Source of the DNA: Botryococcus braunii
Lineage: Eukaryota; Chlorophyta; Trebouxiophyceae
Direction: 5' to 3'
Assembly: GCA_002005505.1 (NCBI GenBank)
Contig: MVGU01000981.1
Location: 27,501 to 91,500 of the forward strand
Length of the DNA: 64,000 bases
In this document: positions 49,066 through 62,100 of the stretch, piece after piece
Position numbering within the stretch: the stretch's first letter is position 1
Layout: the number at the start of each line of letters is the position of its first letter
Made by a program: the position numbers and the translations under genes
The notes under the pieces: model-generated
What the model saw: only the letters and a program-made list of their open reading frames with translations
Database searches by the model: none
Told to the model about the DNA's origin: nothing

Positions 49066-51171
49066 ACACAACAGTTTCTCAACCTGAACTTCTATACTGC
49101 AGGTGCTAGGGATATCCACAAACACACTCGTCCACTGTTGTAACAGTCTATCAGTGTTTAACATGATACCAAAACAGCTTCAACCACGCATCGGTCAAAA
49201 ACCTGCAAAGACAAGCACCCGATTGTCAAGAACCTAAACAGCACGCTAGCAAGACTAGTGGCCTAGTGGAGTGTCTAGGTGCAATCATGCATACATGTAA
49301 TAAAGTCATTGCTGCATTTCTTCCAGATTGAAGTTCATGCTTACAGAGTCAAGCTTCAAGATTCAAGATTCCAGATTGAAGATTCCAGATTCATTGTGGC
49401 TTAGCATTATGCTTTTTGGGATGCGCTGCCGATTCTTCCTGCACCGCCCAACAACTGTTATGTTCAATTCTACAATGTGCTGGCTGAACTGGGCAACACG
49501 TTCAAACTCGCCATCCTCGACTCAACCCCACTTTTGCACTCTGTGTTTCGTAACCTCTCATGTCAGCCCCACCAATGCACCTGACATTCATCACCACACA
49601 CAGTATGACATTGGCTGCTGCAGACAAGGTTCAAGAGTGGTGGTTCAAGATTCCAGATTCAAGGTTCTAATGCCACCATGCTGTATGTGACGTGCTTCTG
49701 CTAGTGATATGCTGAACTTTACAATATACTTGCTGAACTTGCACCATGTTCAACACCCCTATCCTTGCAGATCTCCTGCGTTTGTCCTCTCTTACGACTC
49801 CCACCTTTATTAGGGTCATGATACCACAGTGTGCATCGTACTCCTCATACACCTTACACTTTCTACTTGTATGTTTTGCTACTGTTTTGCTATTGTTTCT
49901 CCAACCTACTAGACAGTCTTGCATCTAATCAGGCTGTGGCTTTACCGGCATGCTCTGCAGTGCTTTTGGCTACGTACCATCGTTCGATCTGCATCTGCGA
50001 CCTCCCCACTTACGTTTTGCTACTGTTTTGCTATTGTTTCTCCAACCTACTACACAGTCTTGCATATAATGTGGCTTTCCCTGCATGCTCTGCAGTGCTT
50101 TTGGCTACGTATACACGGAACACAACAGTTTCTGAACCTGAACTTCTATACTGCAGGTGCTAGGGATATGCACAAACACGCTCGTCCACTGTTGTAACAG
50201 TCTATTAGTGTTTAACATGATACCAAAACAGCTTCAACCACGCATCGATCAAAAACCTGAACAGCACCTTGGCAAAGACTAGCGCATCTCCACCTGTCTA
50301 GGTGTAATCATGCACACATGTAATAAAATCATTGCTGCATTTGCTCCGAATTACAGTTCATGCTCACAGAGTCAAGCTTCAAGATTCAAGATTCTTGCTT
50401 CAAGAGTCCAGATTCATTGTGGCTTAGCATTATGCTTTTTGGGTAGCTGCCGACTCTTCCTGCACCGCCCAACAACTTTCATGTTCAATTCTACAATGCA
50501 CTCGCTGAACTTCGCAACACGTTCAAATTGTCATCCTTGATTCAACCCCGCTATTGCACTATGTGTTTCGTAACCTCACATGTCAGCCCCACCAATGCAC
50601 CTGACATACATCACCACACACAGTATGACATTGGCTGCTGCAGACAAGGTTCAAGAGTGGTGGTTCAAGATTCCAGATTCAAGGTTCTAATGCCACCATG
50701 CTTTATGTGACGTGCTTCTGCTAGTGATATGCTGAACTTTACAATATACTTGCTGAATTTGCACCATGTTCAATACCCCCATCCTTGCAGATATCCTGCG
50801 TTTGTCCTCTCTTACAACTCCCACCTTTATTAGGGTCATGATACCACAGTGTGCATCGTTCTCCTCATACACCTTACACTTTCTGCTTGTATGTTTTGCT
50901 ACTGTTTTGCTATTGTTTCTCCAACCTACTACACAGTCTTGCATCTAATCAGGCTGTGGCTTTACCTGCATGCTCTGCAGTGCTTTTGGCTACGTACCAT
51001 CGTTCGATCTGCATCTGCGACGTCCCCACTTGCGTTTTGCTACTGTTTTGCTATTGTTTCTCCAACCTACTACACAGTCTTGCATCTAATCAGGCTGTGA
51101 CTTTACCTGCATGCTCTGCAGTGCTTTTGGCTACGTACCATCGTTCGATCTGCATCTGCGACCTCCCCACT
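49066..51171. repeat. Tandem duplication of a unit of about 1.04 kb with 141-bp sub-repeats
   Basis: Copy 1 about 49066-50113, copy 2 about 50114-51171; both begin ACACAACAGTTTCT...AACCTGAACTTC. Each copy ends in two 141-bp sub-units starting GTTTTGCTACTGTTTTGC (49873 and 50014; 50893 and 51034). Copies also share TCAAGATTCAAGATTCCAGATT-type short runs. No protein is evident. Confidence 0.88.
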
Positions 51172-51894
51172 TACATTCAGATCTTTATTGACAGTCGTCA
51201 CATCCACTTCTACCAAACTGTGCTCCGGCTCTGCCAACTTCGTGACGCACGAGCCTTTTGGTGATAGATCCAAAGCGAGTCCAAAATGAACTGTTGTTTT
51301 GCTGATATACACCATTGAAATGCATGGTATGGATCACCAAAATGACTAAACAGAGCCGAGTTCTTTACGACCTGCAGTTCAACTTGCTTGCGTTGCGATC
51401 AGGTATTGCATAACGCTTACTTCCGACAAGTGTATACAATCAGAACAGATAAAACTGAAATTCAGAAGGTAGCAGAAGCGGCGCAGGAGGCGAAGCTCGG
51501 ACGCAGGGAAAGGCACTTCGGGATGCCAAAGTACGGACGCTGGGACAGACACAACACGGCTTCTTGTCCCGCTAGTTTTTCCCTTACCAAGCCGTAACAT
51601 GCTTCCCACAGTTTTTCGTTCGTCACGTCATGTTCTGAAGGAACCGCAACCTCGCATCGTCAACTCGTCACACCAGCGGCTCCACCACCTTGCTAACGCT
51701 CATTCCCCTCCCCAATACTAGTTTATGCTGCTGCGACGGCGACTGCTTTCCCCAACTATTTGTAAACTTGTCAACGCCTGTGTCCTTGCCAAGTCTGCAC
51801 CTCAGCCTGCCGACGTCCCAAGCTGTCAGCAACAAAGCACATGACAGATTCACATGAATGAGTGGCAGTATGGCACGCCGTGCAGCCCCCCTTG
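51172..51894. other. Unassigned sequence, no gene seen
   Basis: A short open segment (FIDSRHIHFYQTVLRL at about 51180-51262) has no recognisable match. The rest shows nothing. Confidence 0.3.
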
Positions 51895-52142
51895 ACAGCG
51901 CAGCAATACCAGCACATGGCACGGTCACGTGGCACGAATTGGCCTCTGCGGCGCCTCCACAGCGCGGCGTCACCCTGCAATACAAAGCTGTACAAAGGCT
52001 GTACAAAAGCCTCCGCTCAGGCTGCCACGCCGCCCCTTCCCATCTTCCCACGTTAGATTTGCGATTTAAAGGGCTTACGGATGGTTTCCGGACCTCGGAG
52101 CTACACCGCATCTCGGCGGAGCTGAGGCCTGCTTATTTCTAA
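51895..52142 (+). repeat. Dispersed repeat R2, copy a (about 250 bp)
   Basis: Shares GGCTGTACAAAAGCCTCCGC, TCAGGCTGCCACGCCGC and TTTCCGGACCTCGGAGCTAC with 56630-56911 in the same orientation. No coding frame is shared. Could be a SINE-like or gene-fragment repeat. Confidence 0.75.
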
Positions 52143-53640
52143 GACAGTTGGCAACCGAATTTATTCGGAAATTATTTGTCTCCCCTACCAAAACGCGTAG
52201 ATTCTTACGCGGCCGAGGCGTTACCTCCGCGTCCCCATTATCAGCCTCCCCAGCGGGCATCCAAGGCAACCGCCCCCCGGCTGGGGAAAACCTGCACCCC
52301 AGAGGGGGCAGGTTAATTACATCAACCCAGCCCAGAGGGCCTGATGAGATGCAAACGAATAAACCAACGGTATATGAGAACCTGGTTGAAAGAATATTAT
52401 GATATAACACAGATAACCATACTAATATCTGGATAATGAAAATGAAAACGGCGAAACGGCGGGCGGAATTCAAGGGGAAAAAGGAGAGTGCAATGTGGGT
52501 AGGGAAGGCCAGATAGGCCTGTCCCGGGGGAAGAGGTCGCAGTTGTGTGGAGAGGAAAGTGGAGAATAAGATATGGGAAAAGGGAAGGAGGGTGTGGGGA
52601 AGGCGAGGACGGACAGGAAGGGAAGTGGTAAAGATGGGGAAGCTTCGAGGAGACTTAGATCGACGAGGCGGTTCGGGGAAGAGGCGGAGAAAGGTAAGTG
52701 AGGGGTGGGAATGGATGTGAGATGATGGAGGATGTAGAAATTGAAAGACGATAGAAAGAATTGGATAGGGGATTGGGTTGGAGCGCAGGTGGCGATGTGG
52801 AGCGCGTAGTGAGGGACTTACGAGATTTGAAGAGGAGCGGTAGGAAAGTTGTAGTCGAGGTCGCGCACGTTTATGGGCACTTTTATTGTAGGTGTGCAAA
52901 CACAGCTGCTCTGGAGGTGTGAGTATTATGGTGGAGAGCAGGAGTTGGTGTGGGAGGATTTGCAGCGGGAAGCAGTATATGTGCTGGGGGATAGGTTTGG
53001 CAATTGTATTGCATTCCGTGTACCTCGTGGAAAGTACCGTCGAAAGGTGGCGGACATATTGGAGCCACCTGTGGGGAGAGGAAGCAGAAACTGCTACAGG
53101 CTTGGGAATGTGGAGGTCTTCAAGGATGGTTGTCCGAGGCGAGAAGGATGGTGGGGGTTGTGCTGCTGAAAGAGGTGTAAGGGTGGTGGTAGAGGCATGA
53201 TGACGTCGGGTTTGGGGAGCAGGGCTGTGGGGAGGACGGGGTACGTATTGACGGTGAGTAAGTTGGCTGGGGATAGCCCTGTGATAGAGGCGATTCCAGA
53301 GTTTCAATATAAACCGGAATACACGCGTTCATTTGACGCGCTGAGGAACTGAACAGGGCCGGTCAACATGGTGGTAATGTTTAGCAGCGCTGGAGAAGAG
53401 AAGGTCGTCCGAGTGGAGACACCCGCATAATATGTATGCCCTGTGCTGTGTGGATGGTGTTTTTGTTGATGAAGAGAGGGGACGGTTTAAAAGAGTGTTT
53501 GTTGGATGCAGATTAACGCGAGTTGTTTTGTACGGTGGAGTTGGAGGAGGGTTCGCAAGAATGGGCCAATATGCAGGCAAGGCAAGGGCCATTTTGCAGG
53601 TTCTAACCAGTGCGAGTTGTCCAGTATTAATTGCAAGGCA
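52143..53640. other. About 1.5 kb without a recognisable gene
   Basis: G/A-rich on the plus strand. A long minus-strand frame (to about 53307) is rich in Pro, Ser, His and Leu and looks compositional. A GC-rich part (52160-52330) is CpG-dense and could belong to a promoter, without further support. Confidence 0.4.
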
Positions 53641-53644
53641 TCCT

Positions 53645-53850
53645 TGCAAGGCATCTTTGCATCACAAAGTCCAGTTTTGACACTTTCCATCTTTGTGTGA
53701 AAACCTGTAAACTTTTGTTTTACAAGAGCTTTCTTAGTCGGACCTTCAAATGGCAAATGTCTCCACAACTGTGTTGGTTTGCTCAACATAACATCTGTGA
53801 TGTTGCTCTTGCTAATTGCAGTTGCAAATGTACATATGCTATCTGTATCT
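53645..53850 (-). pseudogene. Coding-like block, copy 2, unknown protein family
   Basis: Minus-strand peptide TFATAISKSNITDVMLSK, PTQLWRHLPFEGPTKKALVK, FHTKMESVKTGLCDAKM in one frame, related to 48850-49045. It abuts a gypsy integrase fragment on its right, so it may be part of a larger mobile repeat. Confidence 0.5.
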
Positions 53851-53854
53851 TGCG

Positions 53855-54157
53855 GTGGCCAGGGATGGCCTCTGATGTGGCTGACTTTGTGGCCCAATGT
53901 GACTCGTGTCAGCGTGTCAAAGCCCCAGCACACTTACCTGTGGGGTTGCTACACTCTAGAAATACCTGACAGAAAGTGGCAATCAATGTCTATGGACCTA
54001 ATCACTGGACTGCCAAGAACTAAGGAGGGGTATGACGCTATCTGGGTTGCTGTTGATAGGTTGTCAAAGTATGCGCACTTTGCTCCGACGACCACTGACG
54101 CAAGTGCAGAAGTGATAGCTCACCTGTTACGGACCCGGGTCATAAAGGTCCCTACGT
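53855..54157 (+). pseudogene. Ty3/gypsy integrase fragment
   Basis: WPGMASDVADFVAQCDSCQRVKA (here given in two parts: WPGMASDV and CDSCQRVKAPAHLPVGLLH), then after a one-base shift near 53950 KWQSMSMDLITGLPRTKEG, AIWVAVDRLSKYAHFAPTTT and LLRTRV. This covers the end of the zinc finger and the first catalytic Asp only. It is a further chromovirus lineage, close to but distinct from C. No LTR is attached. Confidence 0.9.
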
Positions 54158-54375
54158 GAGTTATGGTCCTCCACGCCAAGAGGTGGCTGCTTCACGCGCC
54201 AAGGGAGTGACCCCTTACTTGACAAGGCGCATTGGCGATGGGGAGAGGGACACTTAGAAAAGGATAGAATAAGGTTTTGGCAGAGGAAGGACCGGGCTGG
54301 ACTGGACGGGTACTGAGTTGGAGCCCAACCAACTTGTCACCATTGTTTTCGCATCCTTTGACCGTTTCTACTGCA

Positions 54376-54562
<187 letters not shown>

Positions 54563-54784
54563 GCACCACCACACACTTCTACCTCTACTCATTCCCTTTT
54601 CCCTCATACCCTCCCGGCCTGATGTGCACACCTTGTTCAATATGCCATCGCCCTGCGTTTTAGTGGCAGTCTGGGCAGCTGCTACCTCCTATGTGGGGGC
54701 TCTGAGAGCCTCCATAAGGCGTCACCCTTTTGTTAAAGAACCCACCTGCACACTGCATTCAGATTTTCAGAATCCTAACCCTGG

Positions 54785-55560
54785 AAAGTGAAAGTAATTG
54801 TCTTACTAAGGTGATATAGATGGAAAGGGACTGTGAAAAAACCAGAAACCCGAAGGAATTGCATTATTTGGAAGTGAATGATGAACAAGCATTTGGAAGT
54901 GAATGATGCAGAAGCCTGGATGTTGCTGTGGTCGTCGAAGTTGGACGGTCGTGAGCAGAACGGTGCGGGGTTTAGGGTTTGCTGGATTGGTGCAACTTGG
55001 ACGCGGATAACAGTCATTGCAGCTGCATACCATGAAAACAGATGCAAGGATTAGGCATGTTGGGACCGGGTACTTGAAGCTGTGTCTGTTCAAGTTTGCC
55101 CTTCGAATTCGTTTGCAGCCGACTGGGGTTTGTGCGGATTGTCGTATAGATCGCAAATGATCAGAAGAACTTGCTGACGGCAACATCTTGGAAGTAGAGG
55201 CATTGCAAGGTAAGAGCGATGGCAGTCGAACCTGTGTGTGTTGAAGTGTGACGGTCGCAAGCAGAACAGTGCGGGTTGTGCGGGTGTGGGAAGTTGTTGG
55301 AAAGTTGCAACTCGGCTGTATTAAGGTTACCCTTACTGTAGGTGGTTTTGTAAACCAAAATTTATAGCAATGAAATCCGGGCCCATATACGGAAAGGGAT
55401 TGTGGAAAAACTCGAAAGTGAAAGTAATTGTCTTATAAGTAATTGTCTATATCACCTTAGTAATTACTAAGGTGATATAGATACAAAGGGACTCTGAAAA
55501 AACCAGAAAGTCAAAGGAATTGCATTGTTTGGATGTGAATGATGAAGAAGCCTGGATGGG
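54785..55560. repeat. Local direct repeats around AAGGTGATATAGAT / GAATTGCATT
   Basis: The block at about 54795-54935 (CTAAGGTGATATAGAT, AAAGGGACTGTGAAAAAACC, GAAGCCTGGATG) recurs at 55466-55558; a shorter piece recurs at 55385-55435. ACGGTCG..AGCAGAAC..GTGCGGG also occurs twice (54945, 55247). No protein seen. Confidence 0.75.
55446..55481. repeat. 36-bp perfect palindrome
   Basis: Left arm TCTATATCACCTTAGTAA (55446-55463) is followed directly by its reverse complement (55464-55481). The right half is the start of a repeat copy, so it marks a head-to-head junction of two repeat copies. Confidence 0.92.
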
Positions 55561-56629
55561 CTGTATTAAGGTTTTCATGTTCAAAAAGCACTGACAATGG
55601 GTGCATTTCATGCAAGCAGTGCTGGTGTGGAGATGCAGGATCAAAGAAGAGGCCGTTCCAGAAAAGGGGCATGCACATCCCAACCTCTTGGCAATAAGAG
55701 AAATGAAGGTGAAGGCAACGACACTTGGAGGGTGTGTTTGGAGAAGTGGGAAATTTGTGAGCAGCATAGTGAGGGGTTGTGTGCTTTGGTTTGCAATGCG
55801 TTAACGTTGGTTTTGCATTGTTAGTAGCGCGGGTTCTTAGGGTAGTAATAAAGGTCTGGCGATATGTGAGACATCATGGGAATTTTTAGGAGTCAGACAA
55901 CTGTTCAGGGATTTTTTAGGAGTCTGAAACGGCGGGCGGAATGGCAGGGAGGCGTAATCCAGTGCGGAAAAGCTTGGCAGGCGCAATTAAGTTGGGGTTC
56001 GAGCAAGGTATGTGAGATGTGCACGGAGGGGAACATCATAATCGCACATCTGGTTCTGCCATCTTAAAAATGACGAGCTATGACCCAGACATATGCACAG
56101 ACAAAGGCAGCACTAGAAACAGACGGTAAAAGTCGTAGGCAGGTGCCGCGGATGGCGGAACCGGAAAACGTTTCCTGATGATCTTACTGAACAACTAACC
56201 CTCTCAATACATTTGAACGTAGAAGCAACAGTTTTGGTGTGGCTGGGTGAATTCTGGGAACTTATATGTGTGAACATCGATATCCATGATCTCCGGATGG
56301 CGGGCCCGGAAAACATGATCTCGAAGACTTGCTCTGCAAATACTACTTCCATTGCATTGAGATGTGTAGAAAATGTCTTGTTATTGCTGGCTGAAGTCAG
56401 AATCCTTGTAATCGGGCACATCGATGTTCGCACTCTTCGTAGAAAACATTTTCCATCGTATCCCCGGGAAACACCCCTCGTAGCCCTCAAGACCTTCCAG
56501 AACACTATCAAATGAGATAATGGTACATTTAGCCGAGCTTCGTCACATATGCTAAACTTGCAGAGTTTAGCTTAGAACTTGCAGAGTTCGTAGCGATGGT
56601 GTTTCGGAGTGCACATCCGCTGCGGCTCC
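55561..56629. other. Unassigned sequence, no gene seen
   Basis: Short frames only. GAAACGGCGGGCGGAAT (about 55926) also occurs at about 52453, hinting at another dispersed piece. Confidence 0.35.
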
Positions 56630-56911
56630 CTCAGCAACAGAGCACATGGGGCTGTCACGTGCACCAGATGGCAGGGCAACGCCCTTGCCGCGCGCCTGCA
56701 CAGCGCAGCGTTATCCTGCAGTACACCGCAATACAGCGCTGTACAAGGGCTGTACAAAAGCCTCCGCTCAGGCTGCCACGCCGCGAAATCCCATCTTTCC
56801 GGGCTGGATTTCCGATCCAAACCACAGATTTGCGATCTAGAGGGCTTCCGGACGGCTTCCGGACCTCGGAGCTACGCCGCACCTCGGCGGAGCTGAGGCT
56901 GGTTTATTCTG
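56630..56911 (+). repeat. Dispersed repeat R2, copy b (about 280 bp)
   Basis: Same orientation and order as 51895-52142, with an extra GATCCAAACCACAGATTTGCG-type insertion near 56815. Immediately precedes the satellite array. Confidence 0.75.
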
Positions 56912-56920
56912 GAGCAGCAA

Positions 56921-58116
<1,196 letters not shown>

Positions 58117-58119
<3 letters not shown>

Positions 58120-58808
58120 TGAGTTCTGAACATTATTATTGAATGCCTTGTGCTTTAAGTGATCTTCATGTGTGCACTATTAGGATATGGGTCCATTGAG
58201 AACATAAGGTACCTTGAGACACGGCAGATTCTGGACGTTTTCGAACATAAGGTACAATCCTATCTAGATCACACGTTTGTCGGATGAACTCTTAAGGCTG
58301 CCCCACCGGAGTGAATACCAACTGGTTGTGAAAGATGCTGGGCATCACCAGATGCTAGTCTTGTCCGACAGTTGTGTGTGGCACTCAGCAGACAGTCGTA
58401 CGGACTGTAGCTGGAGTAACTTCGTCTATTGACGACCTCTGCTTTGTACAGGTACGGTGCGGCAGTGTGTGTTGTATCATTGTTGCCATTGTGAGAGTGA
58501 ACAAGCTTAGTGTACCCTGTAGTCACTCAAACAGATAAGGGACAGTGACTTCAGGGAGTATAGGCATGTACTTGAACGTAGCCGTCTAGAGCCTTATCTA
58601 GTGATTGCTTGATCGGTGCTTGTGTACAAGATAATGATGTAACGGAACTGGTTGTGAAAGATGCTGGGCATCACCAGATGCTAGTCTTGTCCGACAGTTG
58701 TGTGTGGCACTCAGCAGACAGTCGTACGGACTGTAGCTGGAGTAACTTCGTCTATTGACGACCTGTGTGCTTTGTACAGGGAAAGCCGATTGCCCATAAC
58801 CTTTCACA
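58117..58808 (+). repeat. 5' LTR of the copia element (about 692 bp)
   Basis: Start TGTTGAGTTC and end TTTCACA give canonical TG/CA. The right end is set by the primer site. The left end is inferred from TGTTG at the satellite border; the second LTR is not in the window. Contains a 134-bp direct repeat (58319-58452 and 58647-58780) with AACTGGTTGTGAAAGATGCT at each start. Confidence 0.7.
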
Positions 58809-58824
58809 GGTTATGGGCCCACGC
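58809..58824 (+). promoter_or_regulatory. Primer-binding site complementary to initiator tRNA-Met anticodon arm
   Basis: GGTTATGGGCCCACGC pairs with GTGGGCCCATAACC of the eukaryotic initiator tRNA-Met anticodon arm, the half-tRNA priming known for copia. It also forms an inverted repeat with GCCCATAACC at 58792-58801. Confidence 0.8.
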
Positions 58825-59198
58825 CCTTCCAGCTGAGCCAAGTAAAAGCAGGAGTGAAGGTCGTCTACGGATGGGTCAGACGTAAGCGTCAACAAAGGAG
58901 CTCGAGCATGGCGCAGCGGCGCAAGGGAACTCGAGTGTACCAGAACCATTATCTTACTCACAGTTTACCTTTCTGGGAAATTCATAATTGAAGTTTTAGC
59001 TGTGCTTTATCATTCATAGACGTTGTCTAGAAGCACTGAGTGAGTCGGGCCGGACTCCGGCGCAAACTTCTGAGGGGAACATATCTGCTACTACTGTGCA
59101 AGACTGGCTGGTAAATTTCCATGACATGGAGGGAATTGTAGGGTATTGCTGCATTCCAGAAGTTTATGAGTAAGTTTGGCTGGTGAAGTGACAATAGT

Positions 59199-62100
59199 AT
59201 GACAAAAAGGGGCAAAGAAAAGGAAAGTAGCAGTGAAACAGCAATGTCTCAACCTGGAGAAGTCAGTGGGGCCACTCCAGGGCAGTCTATGACCGGGACA
59301 CAATCAGCCACTGCAGAACCAAAGGTGGAGATTGACAAGGCAGCCTACATCCCCAATACCTCTAATCCAAAGATGACTGTCATGCTTGATGATGGAGGGC
59401 GCAATTTTGAATTTTGGTATGAAGCTTTGGAGGCGTGCGCAAACACCAAGGGGGTCAGAGCGGCTTTGGAGAGGCCAATGCCAGGGTCGGTGGAGAACTC
59501 AGCCATCAAGCAGTGGCTGATCCAGTCAGTTCCAGTCATCTGGCATTCTCAGATCTCATGCCACAAAGCAGCGTTCGACTTCATCGCGTGGGTGAAGAAC
59601 AGTCACACTGGAGGGAGCAACCAAGACATCAACCTTGAGTGGTACAAGGAAATGGAGCAGGGCATCAAGACAGGGGAGACACTCAAGGTCTACCTCTACA
59701 GAATGATGGATCTGGCTACAAGTCTCAGAAACAACGCGTTCATCCTCTTGGACCACAATGTTGGGGAGCTGATGGTGAAGGGCCTCCCTCCTGTGCTGAG
59801 GCTCGAGTCCCTGGAGGTTATGGCAACCGACAAGCCGCCATTGGAGCTGATTCAAAGAATCCTGCGCGCCGCAGCCAGCCGTGGGTACAAGGACCCACCT
59901 GCAGAGGGAACACCTCAGGCCATGGCAGCTGCAGCAGTGGCTGGTCCCTCTGGGGGGGTAGCTGGAGCGTCATCAAGCGCTGGAGCTGCACCAGGAGTGG
60001 GAGCAGTACCGGGAGTTGGAGCAGCACTACCAGCAAACGAACAGCCTCCCGCTGGCCCCTCGGCAACTACTTTTGGTGGCAGGGGGCGTGGACCTGGCAG
60101 GGCAAGAAGGCCCAGAGAGGAGCTTACATGCCACTTCTGCAAGGCAAAGGGCCACTTCATGACTGACTGCGGACCGCTCAGGCAGCTGCAGGCTCTGCAT
60201 CAAAACATGCAAGCGGCAAGCGTTGGGCCTGCAGCTTACTGGGGCCAGGGAGGCCCACAGTCGTCTCCTCAAGCCAGGTGGGACCATGGATCTGGCCGGG
60301 GTGGCCCGCCTTCATCCGCTTCCAGCCCTGGACCACCTTCAGCATATAACTATCCAACAAGTCAACACACGTTTCCGGGGTGGCATTTACCACCTCCACC
60401 CCCTCCTTCTGGTGAGGCGATGTTTATCTCTCTCAATGTGCTTGCCCCAACTTCGCATGGAGCTAGCAGCACATCTTGGTTAATAGATAGTGGTGCCTCT
60501 GTGCATATAGTCAATGATCTCTCATTGCTCCATAATCCAGTTATGCATAGACAGCCTCTTCCTCTGCACTTGGCAACCTCAGACGCCAAGGGAGGAATCA
60601 TTGCATCTGGGTCTGTATGCCTTGTGAATGCAAGGCACGAAGTATTCTGGCTGCACAATGTGCAGTGTGTTCCTTCTGCGCATACCAACCTCATTTCAGT
60701 CACTGGTGCAATTCAGGATGGAGCATCTTTCCTGACTGACACTGCAGGTGGTTACACAGCCATGAAGGGACCTGAAGGGTGGTGTGGAGATATCACCCGC
60801 GCACGAGGTCTGTTTTTTTTGGAGTTTGTTAGTCCTGTCAGAGGGCAGCAAGTTGGCTGCAGACATATTGATCACATGGCTGAGGCGTCTCATCTTAGGA
60901 AAGGACACGTGTGTAGCGAGAGATCTCTGTGGCATGCTAGGTTAGGTCATCCTGGTGCCAGCAGCATGCAGAGGTTCTCCAAGGAAGATCTGGTTACAGG
61001 AATCAATATCTCCCTTGCTCCCTGCTCTGAGTGCCCCAAGCACTGTGAATCGTGTATACAAGGGAAACACTCCAGACCTCCTTTCCCTGTATCTTCCAGG
61101 CCTGCACATCACCCACTCGATAGAGTCCATGTGGATACTGTGGGTCCCATATCACCTCCTGCCATCACAGGTGAACGATATTGGGTCACTGTAGTGGATG
61201 AAAGTTCACACCAAGTTGCCTCCCTGCCTGTGAAGTCAAAGGATTGCATCCCAAAGGCTGTGATAGACCTGCTCCGTTTTTGGCAGACCCAACGAGGCAC
61301 GGTTGTGAAGTGTGTGAGGACTGACAGGGGTTCAGAGTTCCTGAACCAGCAATTCAAAGAGTTTTGTGCTCAGCAGGGCACTAAGATGGAGTCCTCAGCG
61401 CCCTACACGCCTCAGCAGAATGGGGTGGCGGAGAGGATGAATAGGACCCTGAAGGAGCGAACAAGGACTCTGTTGGTCCATGCTGCAGCAGACCCTTCCC
61501 TTTGGAAGGAGGCGCTTGAGACAGCTACCCTCCTCTACAATGTGGGTCCTACTTCAGGCAGGTCCCTGACCCCCATGGAATTATTCTTTGGTGTCAAACC
61601 TGATGTGTCTGTGCTGCGCACGTTTGGCTGTGTAGCTCATGTGCACATTCCCAGTGGCCAAAGGTCTGTTTTTGGGCCCAAGACCATCCCTGGGATGTTT
61701 ACTGGTTATTGTCCCCAGTCTAAAGCGTATCGTGTGTACGTGGGGAATGGAGTGTGGAAGGAGAGTAGGGACGTCAGCTTTATCGAGCACTTGAGGGGGG
61801 CTGAGAGAGTGGGTCTATCAAAGGTCCAGCCTGGGTCTGTCTATGATTCTAGGATATCACCCCCCCTTGGCAGTGAGAATCTGGCAACGCCTCAAGCAAT
61901 TCCCTCTGCTGCTCCACCCACGTTCTGGGATGAGGAGGATGACCATGGAGTGGAGACGCTTTCCACTGGGGCTCCTGGGACCTCTGGACTTTGTGCTGGG
62001 GATCAGTCTGGAGACGGGACCATAGCAGCACATGACCAAGGAACCCCCACCAGCCTGGATTCTACTGTTGGGACCCCAGAACCATCTCAGCACTCGTGGT

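Noticed and set aside
52075..53307. 410-codon minus-strand frame
   Set aside because: Rich in Pro, Ser, His, Leu on a G/A-rich plus strand; overlaps repeat R2 and shows no domain.
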